The translations under genes were made by a program, and so were the position numbers. The notes beneath the pieces were generated by a model that worked only from the letters and a program-made list of their open reading frames with translations, made no database searches and was not told the DNA's origin. DNA of 64,000 nucleotides from positions 1 to 64,000 of the forward strand of contig JBAXNR010000004.1 of assembly GCA_037133675.1 (NCBI GenBank), written 5' to 3'. Of the stretch, positions 34,700 through 44,270 are shown one piece after another; within the stretch, counting starts at the first letter, position 1; each line of letters opens with the position of its first letter. Source of the DNA: UBA4132 sp037133675. GTDB taxonomy: Bacteria; Pseudomonadota; Gammaproteobacteria; Methylococcales; Methylomonadaceae.

Positions 34700-35200
34700 C
34701 TAATTCCACTTTTTCCATTTATCTTGAAGCGCGTGGTAAGTAGCTGGATTCAGTTCTTTTAACAGTTGATTATTTCCAGTGACTATCGTGGCATTCAATT
34801 TTATGCGTGTGACCTTCCAACCCTCAGCTGTTAGAATGAGATCGTGGTTGTAATACCCGATGACGATCCAAATACTTTCACCTGTTTCTACGGGCAGATA
34901 ATGATGGGCATCGATATATGAAAAACATGCCGCGTTATCGCCATTAATAGTCACTTTATGATTGGAAATTACATGATGCGTTGCCTTGAAGCCTGCCAAA
35001 AATTTCCAATTTTCAACCATCTCTGTGGCTTTGAGAGTATTCGCTGTGCCTCCGAACATAGAGACGTAATCGACAATTACTTCGTCAGTAAAACAGGTGA
35101 CCGCGTCTTCCCACGCATTCATATCAGTGAAGATGGCGATATTGTTGACTAGCTGAATAATTTCGCGTTCATTCTTTAATTGCTGTATTACAGAATCCAT
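34700..35200 (-). CDS. NTF2-like (SnoaL-4-type) protein, copy 2
   Basis: A 166-aa protein of the NTF2 fold. It has the long start helix, WEDAVTCFTDEVIVDYVS, ATHHVISNHKVTINGD and WKVTRIKLNATIVTGN. This is the nuclear-transport-factor-2/SnoaL_4 pattern also seen in aromatic-ring hydroxylase small subunits and dehydratases. It is a more distant relative of the SnoaL gene two genes downstream. It lies 42 bases after the EthD gene stop. Confidence 0.75.
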   Translation of the reverse strand: MDSVIQQLKNEREIIQLVNNIAIFTDMNAWEDAVTCFTDEVIVDYVSMFGGTANTLKATEMVENWKFLAGFKATHHVISNHKVTINGDNAACFSYIDAHHYLPVETGESIWIVIGYYNHDLILTAEGWKVTRIKLNATIVTGNNQLLKELNPATYHALQDKWKKWN

Positions 35201-35242
35201 AGTGAATAACCTTCGCTGTTAACTATATTTCTCGTTTTAAGA

Positions 35243-35947
35243 TTAATCAGCCTCTGAACCGATAATCCAATGTTCTTCTGTGACCATGCTGAAGATATAT
35301 TGCGGGTTCACAAAATTGTCTAAACTGGCTTTTATATGCGTCTGAAATTGTTCGGAAGCGATTGCTTGTTTCAACGTGGTAATATCATCGAACCAAAGCA
35401 GTTCCGCGCCATCAAACCAAGCCGATTCGCCAATGACATAAGCCCCATCAACCGTATGACATTGCTGGTAACGCCTCAAGCCCTGCAATTTAGAAACGAT
35501 GGGTGCATGGACTTTTAAGTGATATTGGCGAAAATTTTCCAACGGTATACCAGACTTGCGTTTCAGCAATATCAACAGCTTAATTCTGGAAGGCTTGCTA
35601 GTTAATGCGGTTTCTTCGATGATGACATGCGTGGAGGTATCCATTACGAATGTCATCCAAAACGCCGCCCAATTGGGTTCATCAAGTCGCGCACCTTGAA
35701 GAAACTCTTTCGATTGCAAGGAGGCAATTTGATCTTCTAGCTCGATCCAAATTTCTGCCACACCTTGATAGGGTAGCAACGGAGTTCCTAAGTCACCCTC
35801 AAACGGAATGCGTGTATCGACTAGGTATTTTTTAATTTGAGGAATTTTGCTTGCATAATTAACAGCATGAACATTGACCCAGTAATCCTGAAACGCCTGA
35901 ATGGTCATGTTTGGCTTAGGAGCTGCAAAAATAAGTTGATGTATCAT
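35243..35947 (-). CDS. Tandem EthD-domain protein
   Basis: A 234-aa protein with two EthD-like dimeric alpha/beta barrel domains. Domain 1 (about 1-105) has IHQLIFAAPKPNMTIQAFQDYWVNVHA; domain 2 (about 125-220) has IKLLILLKRKSGIPLENFRQYHLKVHAP. The His in the VHA/KVHAP motif is the conserved EthD residue in each. EthD folds bind and sometimes transform aromatic or polyketide-like molecules. It lies 43 bases after the ThDP gene stop. Confidence 0.8.
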   Translation of the reverse strand: MIHQLIFAAPKPNMTIQAFQDYWVNVHAVNYASKIPQIKKYLVDTRIPFEGDLGTPLLPYQGVAEIWIELEDQIASLQSKEFLQGARLDEPNWAAFWMTFVMDTSTHVIIEETALTSKPSRIKLLILLKRKSGIPLENFRQYHLKVHAPIVSKLQGLRRYQQCHTVDGAYVIGESAWFDGAELLWFDDITTLKQAIASEQFQTHIKASLDNFVNPQYIFSMVTEEHWIIGSEAD

Positions 35948-35990
35948 AATATTTCTCTTTGCCCATTAGTTATATTGCTGTTTTAGCTGT

Positions 35991-37721
35991 CTAGGTTGGC
36001 ACGGCATCCGTTAGCATCAAATCAATCAGGAACGGTCCATCATGGTTCAATGCCTGTTGTATTGCTGGTTTAATGTCGTCTGGGGTTGTGATGCGAATGG
36101 CTGGCACGCCCATTGATTCGGCGATTTTGACAAAATCTATGACTGGGTTTTTCAAACTAAAGGAGTCAGGAAAGTCATGTTCATCAACCTTCACCTGATC
36201 GCGCCAGTATTGAAGAATGTTAAGTTTCAGTAGCATATAAGCCTGATTATTACAGACCACAAATTTTGTTCCAATCTTATGATGCGCCGCTGTCCACAAC
36301 GCTTGTATCGTGTACATACTGCCGCCATCACCAGAGAAGCCGAAAACTGTTTTTTCGGGAAACGCGAGTTTTAGTGCCAACGCACCTGGAAATCCAACGC
36401 CTAATGAACCACCGCGTGTTTGCAAAAATTGATTAGGAGTGGTCGGTGGTAAATAACGTGTTAATGCTGGCGAACAAGTCAAGGCTTCATCAAAAATGCA
36501 CACCTCATCAAGATTCGGTAATGCGCCTGCTAATTCTTCCATGAATCGTGATGCCTGTATCGGCACATCATTTCGCAACTTTCGGTCGGACTCTTTCTCT
36601 ATATTAATTTTTTCAGCTTTGGCTGTTGCAAGTTCATGGCAACGCAGTTGAGCTAGGTCTTTTTGCGACTGTGTCATGGTCGTTGCCAGCACATCTGCTA
36701 ATTTCGCAAGCGTTAATTTCGGACAACTGACTACCCCTAAATCCACAGGATGATTCTGTGAAATTTGATAGGCGTTTAAGTCAATATGAATGACTTTGGC
36801 ATTTGGGGCATAAATATTATCGAGCTTTGGAAAAACCTCTGGGATCATGTAAGTCCCACAAATTAGATTGACATCGCCTTTCGATGTGATTGGGAAACTA
36901 CTTGTCCCAAACATGTGTCCCGTTTCTCCTTTATATAAAGGATGCGTGTAGCTAACGTTCAATTCGCCTGAATCCACCCCCCAAATTTCCGCGCCTAACA
37001 TTTCCGCGATTTTTTCAAGTTCTGCTTTCGCATCGGCATAGGCAATGCCATCGCCCATAAAAATCATCGGCGTTTTTGAATTGGCAAGTAAGGTTACTGC
37101 TTCTTTGAGAAATTCTTCATTCGGCACAACGCGGGTAGAAGGGATAAAGGTAGGAATGACTTCTTCTAAACAAGGTTTATCCAAAATGTCCGCTGGTATA
37201 CAAACATACACAGGTCCCATGGGTGGGGTAGAGGCAATTTTAATCGCTCGGCGTAACGTGCGTAGCAAGGAAGCTTGATCCAGCACCATCGTTGCCCATT
37301 TAGTCACTGGCTTGGCAAATCCCACTAAATCACCATACATCTGTGCTTCCATAGGAATATATTTCAATCCTGCATCACTACCGATAATAACTAACGGCGC
37401 ATGACCTCGCATGGCTTGATACATCGCGCCGATTGAATTACCCAAACCAGGTGAACTGTGAATTTGCACTAATGCGGGTTTTTTTAATGCTCGTGCATAA
37501 CCATCGCCCATTAATATCGCCACAGATTCTTGCAACGTCAGAATATATTTCATCTGAGGATACTCGCTTACTGCATCCAAGAAGCCCTGCTCTACCGTAC
37601 CTGGATTACCGAACATATAGTCGATACCATCCGCAAGAAACTGTTCTATGAGCTTGAAGCGTCCCGAGTTTTTTTTCAACGCATCGGCATCTTTTTCAGA
37701 GATAGGCATATTAATCACCAT
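35991..37721 (-). CDS. Thiamine-diphosphate-dependent enzyme (benzoylformate decarboxylase/acetolactate synthase-like)
   Basis: A 576-aa ThDP enzyme with Pyr, central and PP domains. The catalytic Glu65 is in LTLQESVAILMGDGYA, and the ThDP motif GDGGSMYTIQALWTA is near 465, followed by NNQAYMLL. FGNPGTVEQGF and IHSSPGLGNSIG match decarboxylase-type members. The substrate could be a 2-oxo acid or an acyloin partner. Its ATG overlaps the DJ-1 stop by 7 bases; the ATG of residue 5 at 37709 is an alternative start. The ThDP enzyme, DJ-1 and the small alpha/beta barrels suggest handling of a keto or aldehyde compound. Confidence 0.85.
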   Translation of the reverse strand: MVINMPISEKDADALKKNSGRFKLIEQFLADGIDYMFGNPGTVEQGFLDAVSEYPQMKYILTLQESVAILMGDGYARALKKPALVQIHSSPGLGNSIGAMYQAMRGHAPLVIIGSDAGLKYIPMEAQMYGDLVGFAKPVTKWATMVLDQASLLRTLRRAIKIASTPPMGPVYVCIPADILDKPCLEEVIPTFIPSTRVVPNEEFLKEAVTLLANSKTPMIFMGDGIAYADAKAELEKIAEMLGAEIWGVDSGELNVSYTHPLYKGETGHMFGTSSFPITSKGDVNLICGTYMIPEVFPKLDNIYAPNAKVIHIDLNAYQISQNHPVDLGVVSCPKLTLAKLADVLATTMTQSQKDLAQLRCHELATAKAEKINIEKESDRKLRNDVPIQASRFMEELAGALPNLDEVCIFDEALTCSPALTRYLPPTTPNQFLQTRGGSLGVGFPGALALKLAFPEKTVFGFSGDGGSMYTIQALWTAAHHKIGTKFVVCNNQAYMLLKLNILQYWRDQVKVDEHDFPDSFSLKNPVIDFVKIAESMGVPAIRITTPDDIKPAIQQALNHDGPFLIDLMLTDAVPT

Positions 37722-38548
37722 CCGTATCGAATGAGATTATTTTCCAGAACATCTACTAGCTTATCGCCAAATTCATGAGAGCATTGCAAGGATCGGGCGG
37801 TAATAAATGGGTAATCAACAATCACTGACGTTGGCTTACCAAAGTTACCGTGAAACATTCCATCAGGTTGTACAGCATCGTGCAGAAGATATTCTAAGAC
37901 ATAAGGAGGGGGACCCATATTCAGATCAGTTCCCACAAAACCAGTGCCATCGTGGTAGTCAAACTCAATACAATGACCCGTGACATGCTTGCCTTTAATG
38001 ATAGACTGCCTTTCGTTAAAATCGCGGGCGAATACTAGGCAAGCGACCCCATAACAGATTGCCGCCACAGGCTTATTGGCGTTATAGAATCCAAGGATAA
38101 TGTCATGCACACGTTGGTTATTCACCATATCGATAAGAGGACCACTGCCTCCCACTAAAAGTACCGCATCATACTCCGCTGTCATTTCCTTTTGACGGGT
38201 CAGCACCGTCTGAAAATAGTGTTCCAGATGTCGCAAAAAATCGGGAGAACTGTAATAGGGACGCTCTGGCATCCAGTCTGAAAGGTTAATAGGGTGATCC
38301 AATTTTGGACTGTCCTTGAATTGCATCACTTGTGCTGCATCAAATTCCGTAGTTACCTTAACGCCGAGCGGCGGATCGTAATAATTAGTATCGTAACTAG
38401 GAGGAAGTGCAATAGGACGCTCTCCATTAGGCGTAGCGAACGTCAATTGATAGCCAGCTTGTTCAAGTTTCACCATCGGTCCAGTAAGCTCAACGCCCCA
38501 GTAGCCGTAATTGGACAAAATAGCCAGAACTTTTTTCTTTGTAGTCAT
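37715..38548 (-). CDS. DJ-1/PfpI-family protein, copy 2
   Basis: A 277-aa class I amidotransferase-like protein with the elbow AAICYGVACL (Cys near 165), the glycine-rich AVLLVGGSGPLID, and GHCIEFDYHDGTGF. It is larger than copy 1 and resembles the Hsp31-like branch, where glyoxalase or deglycase activity has been found. I chose the ATG at 38548 because GAGG lies 8 bases upstream; earlier in-frame ATGs are less well placed. It is the first gene of the cluster, so the cluster promoter lies upstream of it. Confidence 0.8.
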   Translation of the reverse strand: MTTKKKVLAILSNYGYWGVELTGPMVKLEQAGYQLTFATPNGERPIALPPSYDTNYYDPPLGVKVTTEFDAAQVMQFKDSPKLDHPINLSDWMPERPYYSSPDFLRHLEHYFQTVLTRQKEMTAEYDAVLLVGGSGPLIDMVNNQRVHDIILGFYNANKPVAAICYGVACLVFARDFNERQSIIKGKHVTGHCIEFDYHDGTGFVGTDLNMGPPPYVLEYLLHDAVQPDGMFHGNFGKPTSVIVDYPFITARSLQCSHEFGDKLVDVLENNLIRYGW

Positions 38549-39030
38549 GTACATTACCTCAAAATCAGATTGAAATTTATACAATCAAGTTAGACAAAAC
38601 TCTAAATAACCCCCCACATTGCGGGAGACTACTATTCACTCTGCCCTATGAGGCTAAAAACTAAGCATCAAAAATTAGTTTTCTTATTTGAAATTTCCCC
38701 AGCTCTCACAAAGCAAGTTCATTTTATCCATGATTCCTATAAAAAAAATTAACCTATGTTAATTTTTTTAAAAAAAGTTTCTAACGGAAAGTTGGTCGGT
38801 AGTGGAATAAACTTGTTGTCTAGGTTTTAATGACCACCCGTTTTTTTAAGAACTAGCAGTCATTCTTAAAAACTTTAATACATCACCAAGTTATGAGGTA
38901 GTATTTTGATTAAAAAATCGTTTGCACTGAGCTTGTCGAAGGGGTGTGACGGCTCACCATGAACGGTATTATTTTATTGCGCGTTAGCTATAAATACTTT
39001 CTATCGCATTGGCAACTATATGATATTAAT
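38549..39030. other. Upstream region of the 12-gene cluster
   Basis: This 482-base gap separates the cluster from the ZnuD-like gene. It holds a 12-bp hairpin (38742-38753/38758-38769) with A/T tails on both sides that can terminate either strand, and a short dispersed-repeat piece at 38928-38960 of the widespread GAGCTTGTCGAAGG type. A cluster promoter must lie in 38549-38740. I see a TATAAA near 38580 but no convincing partner, so I do not call it. Confidence 0.5.
38742..38769. terminator. Bidirectional terminator-like hairpin
   Basis: A 12-bp perfect stem AAAAAAATTAAC/GTTAATTTTTTT with a 4-base loop. On the minus strand it follows the end of the ZnuD-like gene by 262 bases and would stop read-through into the 12-gene cluster. 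Confidence 0.65.
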
Positions 39031-41076
39031 TTAATAACTCACTCGAATCCCGACTTCCCCACTACGCCCAGCCTCTGGCGCAAAATTACGCATATAAGAG
39101 GTTGAATTGCGGATATTTTCATTCAACAGATTTTTAGCATTGGCAAATAGCATAATGTCAGCCTCGGCAATTGTGGCGATATGATATTGCGTACCAAGAT
39201 TGAGCAATAAATAACTAGGAGTACTGGTTTCATTCGCGCCTGTATGAGTTTGCGCTTCGCCGCGTGTTAAACGTACATTGCTAGTAAAGTTGTTTTTCTC
39301 ATAACCTAGTTGCAAACCGTAGCGCAGTGGCGGCATTCGAGGCACATCATTGCCTTTATTAAAGGTGCCGCGTGTGTAATCGCTGAATAAACTTAAATCC
39401 ACCAAGCCATAACGACTCTCCATCAAAGGAAAGATTAGTTGTGCTTCATAGCCTTTAAAGGTCGCACCTGCTTGTTGGCTGATTTCGACAGGAATACAGG
39501 GTTCGCCTAATGCGCACGCATCGGTAAAAGCACCTGCATCAGTATTAAATAAATAATTTGCGCGTTGCTGGTAAATATAATTGCTGACCCAGTTATGAAA
39601 TACATTCACTTCTGCGTTCATCCAATCGCTCTTAAAACGGTAGCCCAAGTCCAGATTATTGGAAAATTCTTTGCCCAAGTTAGCGTTGCCTACCTCATAA
39701 CTACGCGATGCTTCATGAACACCGTCATAATAAAGCTCCTGGATTAACGGAGCGCGTTGCGAATGGGTGAACGCTAGACTGAGTTTGTGTTGTTTAGTCA
39801 CTTCCCATAAGGCAGAGGCTGAACCACTAATTGGCAAATAAGTCTGACTCGCTCTATTTTCGGGACTAATAGTTGCCCATTCACTGCGTCCACCTAGCTC
39901 ATAAGTAATCGCGCCGTGTTTGTAGGACTCAACGGCAAATAACCCGTAACTATCAATGTTTGATTTGGGGACTAACGGCGCAGAACTATCGGCATTAATC
40001 GCTGCAAACTCGCTATTAGTGGATTGAAAACCCAGTGAACCTGTTAATGCGCCGATAGGTTTCTGTTCCAATTCTAATCGGCTGGCGTAAGATTTGTTTA
40101 AAAACTGGGTCGCGGGTATACCGCCATCTTTTTCTGTGTGTTGATAATCGGTATAGCCAAATTTCATTTTTAACTTTTCAGCGAAAGCAAACGGCTGATT
40201 AAGTTGGGCTTTAAAATCGTATTTGGTTTGCTTTAAATCTACTGTAACAGGTGCGCCGCCTGAACCGTCGGACGGAATGCCGTAATTTTTTTCTAATTGA
40301 TTGATAGAAGCACCGACTAAGCCCGCATCACCACTCATGGAAACACCGACTGAACCACCGCGTGAACGAGCGTTACTGTTGTTAATTACACCTTGTGAAT
40401 TCTCAGGGGCGGTAAAACTGGGATCATTAATCTGTACTGCGGCTTCATCTATCGCTTGTCCGCCGATATGTGTGTTGCCTTGGTCACGATAAAAACCATC
40501 AACATGGTAGGAAAAACCTCTTTTGCTGCCTTCCAGTTTGATAACACTGGAGGTTTCATTAGTGGCAGAATCATACCGTTGCTCCCCTGCCCCGCCGATG
40601 ATTTTTTCAAAGGTTTTTTCAGGAATTCGATTGTCTATCACGTTGACGATACCGCCTATCGCCCCATTACCGTATAACAAGGTAGACGGACCACGAAATA
40701 CTTCAATGCGTTCGGCTAAAATGGGTTCAACACCGTTGGCATGATCTGGACTCAATGAAGACACATCATTATTGCCCATGCTATTTTGCAACACCTGTAC
40801 GCGTGGTCCTGATTGCCCGCGTATCACAGGTGAACCAACACCCGCGCCAAACGATTGACTGGTCACGCCTAATTCATTTTTTAGGGTATCACCGATAGTT
40901 GTTCCCATTTTGGTATGCAGTGCATCACCTGTTAATACGGTGACAGGTTTAGCAGATTTTGAACTAGATGTTGCCACTGGCGCACTCACCACCATCGTGT
41001 CTAATTCTTTGATGTTGTTATCAGCGGCTTGTGCGTTTGAAACGCATAAGAAAAACAATGGGATAATTTTTTGCAT
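39031..41076 (-). CDS. ZnuD-like TonB-dependent outer-membrane receptor
   Basis: A 681-aa TonB-dependent receptor with a signal peptide (cleaved near NAQA-A, residue 18), a plug domain (VIRGQSGPRVQVLQNSM, then SLSPDHANGVEPILAERIEVFRG split by short loops) and a C-terminal beta-barrel ending in Tyr, as in the family. The plug sequence is that of ZnuD zinc receptors. A Zur-box palindrome (41119-41131) lies 43 bases upstream, and zur follows on the same strand upstream. The zinc role is inference from sequence and context. Confidence 0.85.
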   Translation of the reverse strand: MQKIIPLFFLCVSNAQAADNNIKELDTMVVSAPVATSSSKSAKPVTVLTGDALHTKMGTTIGDTLKNELGVTSQSFGAGVGSPVIRGQSGPRVQVLQNSMGNNDVSSLSPDHANGVEPILAERIEVFRGPSTLLYGNGAIGGIVNVIDNRIPEKTFEKIIGGAGEQRYDSATNETSSVIKLEGSKRGFSYHVDGFYRDQGNTHIGGQAIDEAAVQINDPSFTAPENSQGVINNSNARSRGGSVGVSMSGDAGLVGASINQLEKNYGIPSDGSGGAPVTVDLKQTKYDFKAQLNQPFAFAEKLKMKFGYTDYQHTEKDGGIPATQFLNKSYASRLELEQKPIGALTGSLGFQSTNSEFAAINADSSAPLVPKSNIDSYGLFAVESYKHGAITYELGGRSEWATISPENRASQTYLPISGSASALWEVTKQHKLSLAFTHSQRAPLIQELYYDGVHEASRSYEVGNANLGKEFSNNLDLGYRFKSDWMNAEVNVFHNWVSNYIYQQRANYLFNTDAGAFTDACALGEPCIPVEISQQAGATFKGYEAQLIFPLMESRYGLVDLSLFSDYTRGTFNKGNDVPRMPPLRYGLQLGYEKNNFTSNVRLTRGEAQTHTGANETSTPSYLLLNLGTQYHIATIAEADIMLFANAKNLLNENIRNSTSYMRNFAPEAGRSGEVGIRVSY

Positions 41077-41118
41077 GGTTTTTCAAAATTTTTATGAGTA
41101 GAATAAGTTTAATGATAC

Positions 41119-41131
41119 GTTATAACATAAC
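41119..41131. promoter_or_regulatory. Zur box upstream of the ZnuD-like gene
   Basis: GTTATAACATAAC matches the core of the Zur consensus (GTTATANTATAAC) with a single substitution. It lies 43 bases upstream of the ZnuD-like ATG. Zur with zinc would repress the receptor. Confidence 0.7.
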
Positions 41132-41216
41132 ATATTACAACAATAAGGGAGTGCAATTATTCCCTTGTGGTTGCCCCCGATGATATTCTATTGAGGGGCT
41201 GGTACAAGACTAGCCC

Positions 41217-41699
41217 CTACATTTGCGCCGCGCATTGACTACAAATTCCATGAATTTCAATGGCTTTACTATGGACAATAAATCCCGCATCATTGAACTC
41301 TTCCGACAATGCTTGCATTACTTTAGGCGCGGTACGCTCTTCAACTTCCTGACAGTTTTTACAAATTAACAATAATTGCTCATGTGGTGCGTTAGAACAA
41401 CGGCAACCGATAAACGCATTCAGACTTTCAACACGATGAATCAGCCCTTGTTCACTCAAAAATTCTAAAGCACGATAAATAGTCGGTGGTTTTGCTGCCA
41501 TTTGTAGCGGCTTGATACGATCAAGTAATTCGTAAGCTTTGACCGCTTTGTGACTTTCCCAGATTAGTTCTAACACCTGATAACGAATCGACGTTAACTG
41601 CACGCCGCGTTCCAGACAAACCTGTTTAGCCATTGTGAGTGCGTTACTCACGCATTGTTTATGGTTGTGTTTTTGATTAGGTAAATCGTTTAGTGTCAT
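41217..41699 (-). CDS. zur: Zinc uptake regulator Zur (Fur family)
   Basis: A 160-aa Fur-family repressor. The winged helix is LTSIRYQVLELIWE...TIYRALEFLSEQGLIHRVE, followed by SLNAFIGC, which is the Zur rather than Fur pattern. Metal ligands include HEQLLLICKNCQEVEE and the C-terminal CSQC. I chose the ATG at 41699 because a Zur box covers the start at 41738. The minus-strand transcript ends at a GGGGCT/AGCCCC hairpin that overlaps the stop codon (41194-41218). Both zur and the receptor carry a Zur box, so zur is probably self-regulated. Confidence 0.9.
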   Translation of the reverse strand: MTLNDLPNQKHNHKQCVSNALTMAKQVCLERGVQLTSIRYQVLELIWESHKAVKAYELLDRIKPLQMAAKPPTIYRALEFLSEQGLIHRVESLNAFIGCRCSNAPHEQLLLICKNCQEVEERTAPKVMQALSEEFNDAGFIVHSKAIEIHGICSQCAAQM

Positions 41700-41723
41700 G
41701 ATGATAGCAGCAGGATAGCGAGT

Positions 41724-41736
41724 GTTATAGCATAAC
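41724..41736. promoter_or_regulatory. Zur box upstream of zur
   Basis: GTTATAGCATAAC lies 25 bases upstream of the chosen zur ATG and matches the GTTATANTATAAC core except for one base. It extends to TGTTATAGCATAACA. It supports autoregulation and the start at 41699. Confidence 0.65.
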
Positions 41737-41977
41737 ATTCAATTGCAAAGTGTGTGTTGTGCGATCAACTACCGATGATTTTTTCAACATAAACCACATA
41801 CTTGTTGAGCAATGTAATATAAATTTTTTTCACGATAAAAATAAAAAACACATCATACAAAAAAAGGTTAAAGGTTTTTTTCTTACAAACTCTATAGCCT
41901 AGACTGTACAATGTGATTTATTTACTATAAATAAAGGCTGCGATACACGCAGTAGCTTAGCATTAAGGACAGTGATA

Positions 41978-44065
41978 ATGACGAGTAAAAATCCACTTTT
42001 TATAACTACTATTGGTAATCGCTCTCCCTCAGGGGCATCGTGGAGCCCAGAGATAACCAATTTTTCTATTTTTAGCCGTGAGGCTACCGCTGTTGAATTA
42101 TTACTTTACCAGACAGAAGACAGTGATGAACCTATGCAGGTTATGGTGCTTGATCTGGAGGTGCAGCGAACATTTTTTTCATGGCATATCGCCGTTGAAA
42201 ATCTACCAGTGGGTACTTGTTATACTTGGCGCATACAAAAACCTGATGGCTCTTGGTGGGAAATATTGGATCCTTGGGCGCGAGCAGTTAGCAATAAAAA
42301 ATGGAATCGTAGTGATGCAATTCACAAAGCGAATAACAGTGGCTTACGCGGGATTGTTAGTGATATACGCCTTGATTTTACTCATTTACCTTTTAAGCCC
42401 AAATCGTTAGACGGTGCAGTTATTTATGAGGTTCATGTCGGCGGTTTTACCCGCCATCCCACGTCGGGTGTGCAGTATCCAAATACTTTTAAGGGCTTGA
42501 TCGAAAAAATCCCCTATCTTAAAGCCTTAGGTATCACCCATATCGAATTATTGCCCGTTATGGCATTTGATGAACAAGATGTACCCGATGGTGTAGCAGA
42601 ACTGGGTCATCTTAATTACTGGGGCTATAGTCCTTATGGCTTTTACGCACCACATCCTAATTTTTGTGCCACATCTGATCCCGTACACGAATTTAGGGAA
42701 TTAGTGACCGCCTTGCATAATGCTGATCTGGGTATTCTTTTAGATGTGGTTTTCAATCACACCAGTGAAGGAAATGAAGGTGGTCCTACGATACATTTCA
42801 AAGCCTTGTTAGATGATATTTTTTATCATCGTTCGTCTGACCGTAAGCATTATCGTGATTACACAGGCTGTGGTAATACCATTAACTGCAATCATCCATT
42901 GGTCACCCATTTTCTGGTTCACTGCTTAGAATACTGGGTCAATAAAATGGGTGTAGATGGTTTTCGCTTTGACTTAGCTAGCGTGTTCACACGCGGCGAA
43001 GATGGCTCAGTCCTCGCTAATCCATCACTGCCTTGGAGTATTGAGTTATCGCATTCCCTGATAAATGCGCCAATTATTGCCGAAGCGTGGGATGCGGCTG
43101 GGTTGTATCAAGTGGGTTCATTTCCAGGTACACGCTGGGCAGAGTGGAATGGGCGTTATCGGGATGTCATGCGCCGCTTTGTGCGTGGAGATCGTGGTTT
43201 AATAGGCGAAGTAGCGACTTGCATAACAGGGTGTAGTGATCTTTTCGCTGATGATCATCGCTTACCATCCAGTAGTATTAATTTTATCACTTGTCATGAT
43301 GGCTTCACGCTATGGGATTTAGTCAGTCACAATGGCAAACATAATATGGCGAATGGTGAAAATAATCGTGATGGCACTAACGATAATTTAAGCTGGAACT
43401 GTGGTGCTGAAGGCGTGACAGATAATCCTCATGTTCTAGCACTGCGTAGACAACAAGCGCGTAATTTCATGGCACTGCTATTTTTAAGCCAAGGCGTACC
43501 GATGTTTTTAGCGGGTGATGAGTTTTTGCATACCCAAGGTGGCAATAACAACGCATGGTGTCAAAACAATGAGATTTCATGGCTAAACTGGCAGCTGACT
43601 GAAACCAATAATGACATGTTGCGTTTTGTACGCGAGTTGATTGCCTTTCGTCATCGCCATCCCTGTTTATCACGTCCACGTTATTTAACAGGTCGTATGG
43701 AAGCATCACGCGGCATTCCTGATATTACTTGGCATGGCTTTCGTTTGAACGAACCGCTTTGGAATGATTCAGAAGCTCAGGTTTTGGCTTTTACGCTTGC
43801 AGGTTGCTCTAGCGAAGAAGAAGATTTACATGTGGTTATCAATATGGCCGACTATTCTATTGACGTGCCATTGCCTGTTATTGATCAACGTCACTGGTAT
43901 CTTGCATTAAACACAGCAGCAATGTCACCTTACGATATAATCGAATGCGACAACCAAAAATTAGTGACAAGACACAATCAAACTATACAAGCGCGTAGCA
44001 TTGTGGTTTTTGAGGCACGCGAAACACCGCCCACTACCCTCAGGAATTTAATTAAATTTTTTTAA
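41978..44065 (+). CDS. GlgX-type glycogen debranching enzyme, copy 2
   Basis: A 695-aa GH13_11 enzyme related to copy 1. The catalytic residues are Asp332 in DGFRFDLAS, Glu369 in AEAWDAAG, and Asp441 in TCHDGFT. AAGGA lies 8 bases before the ATG at 41978; a GTG at 41972 also fits. It is divergent from zur and stands alone. N-terminal CBM48-like residues are shorter than in copy 1, and the tail holds a helical extension. Two GlgX in one window suggest distinct substrates or conditions. Confidence 0.92.
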   Translation: MTSKNPLFITTIGNRSPSGASWSPEITNFSIFSREATAVELLLYQTEDSDEPMQVMVLDLEVQRTFFSWHIAVENLPVGTCYTWRIQKPDGSWWEILDPWARAVSNKKWNRSDAIHKANNSGLRGIVSDIRLDFTHLPFKPKSLDGAVIYEVHVGGFTRHPTSGVQYPNTFKGLIEKIPYLKALGITHIELLPVMAFDEQDVPDGVAELGHLNYWGYSPYGFYAPHPNFCATSDPVHEFRELVTALHNADLGILLDVVFNHTSEGNEGGPTIHFKALLDDIFYHRSSDRKHYRDYTGCGNTINCNHPLVTHFLVHCLEYWVNKMGVDGFRFDLASVFTRGEDGSVLANPSLPWSIELSHSLINAPIIAEAWDAAGLYQVGSFPGTRWAEWNGRYRDVMRRFVRGDRGLIGEVATCITGCSDLFADDHRLPSSSINFITCHDGFTLWDLVSHNGKHNMANGENNRDGTNDNLSWNCGAEGVTDNPHVLALRRQQARNFMALLFLSQGVPMFLAGDEFLHTQGGNNNAWCQNNEISWLNWQLTETNNDMLRFVRELIAFRHRHPCLSRPRYLTGRMEASRGIPDITWHGFRLNEPLWNDSEAQVLAFTLAGCSSEEEDLHVVINMADYSIDVPLPVIDQRHWYLALNTAAMSPYDIIECDNQKLVTRHNQTIQARSIVVFEARETPPTTLRNLIKFF

Positions 44066-44172
44066 CCGTTAGGTGGATGAATAGAGGGTGAGATAGCTTT
44101 TATTCTTGAATTTTTAGAAAAAACTAGATTTTTTAATTTTTCTATTTATAATAGGCAGTTCAGTAGATTGAT

Positions 44173-44259
44173 GCCTCGGTGGCGAAATTGGTAGACGCAA
44201 GGGACTTAAAATCCCTCGTTCGTAAGGACGTGCCGGTTCGACTCCGGCCCGAGGCACCA
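44173..44259 (+). tRNA. tRNA-Leu(UAA)
   Basis: An 87-nt gene with encoded CCA. Acceptor stem GCCTCGG/CCGAGGC, D-loop TTGGTAGAC, anticodon loop CTTAAAA giving UAA, long variable arm, and T-loop GGTTCGACTCC. It is followed by a terminator. Confidence 0.95.
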
Positions 44260-44270
44260 TACAGAATTTG

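Noticed and set aside
38560..38620. A sigma-70 promoter for the 12-gene cluster
   Set aside because: A TATAAA is visible but no -35 element lies at proper spacing, so I did not call it.
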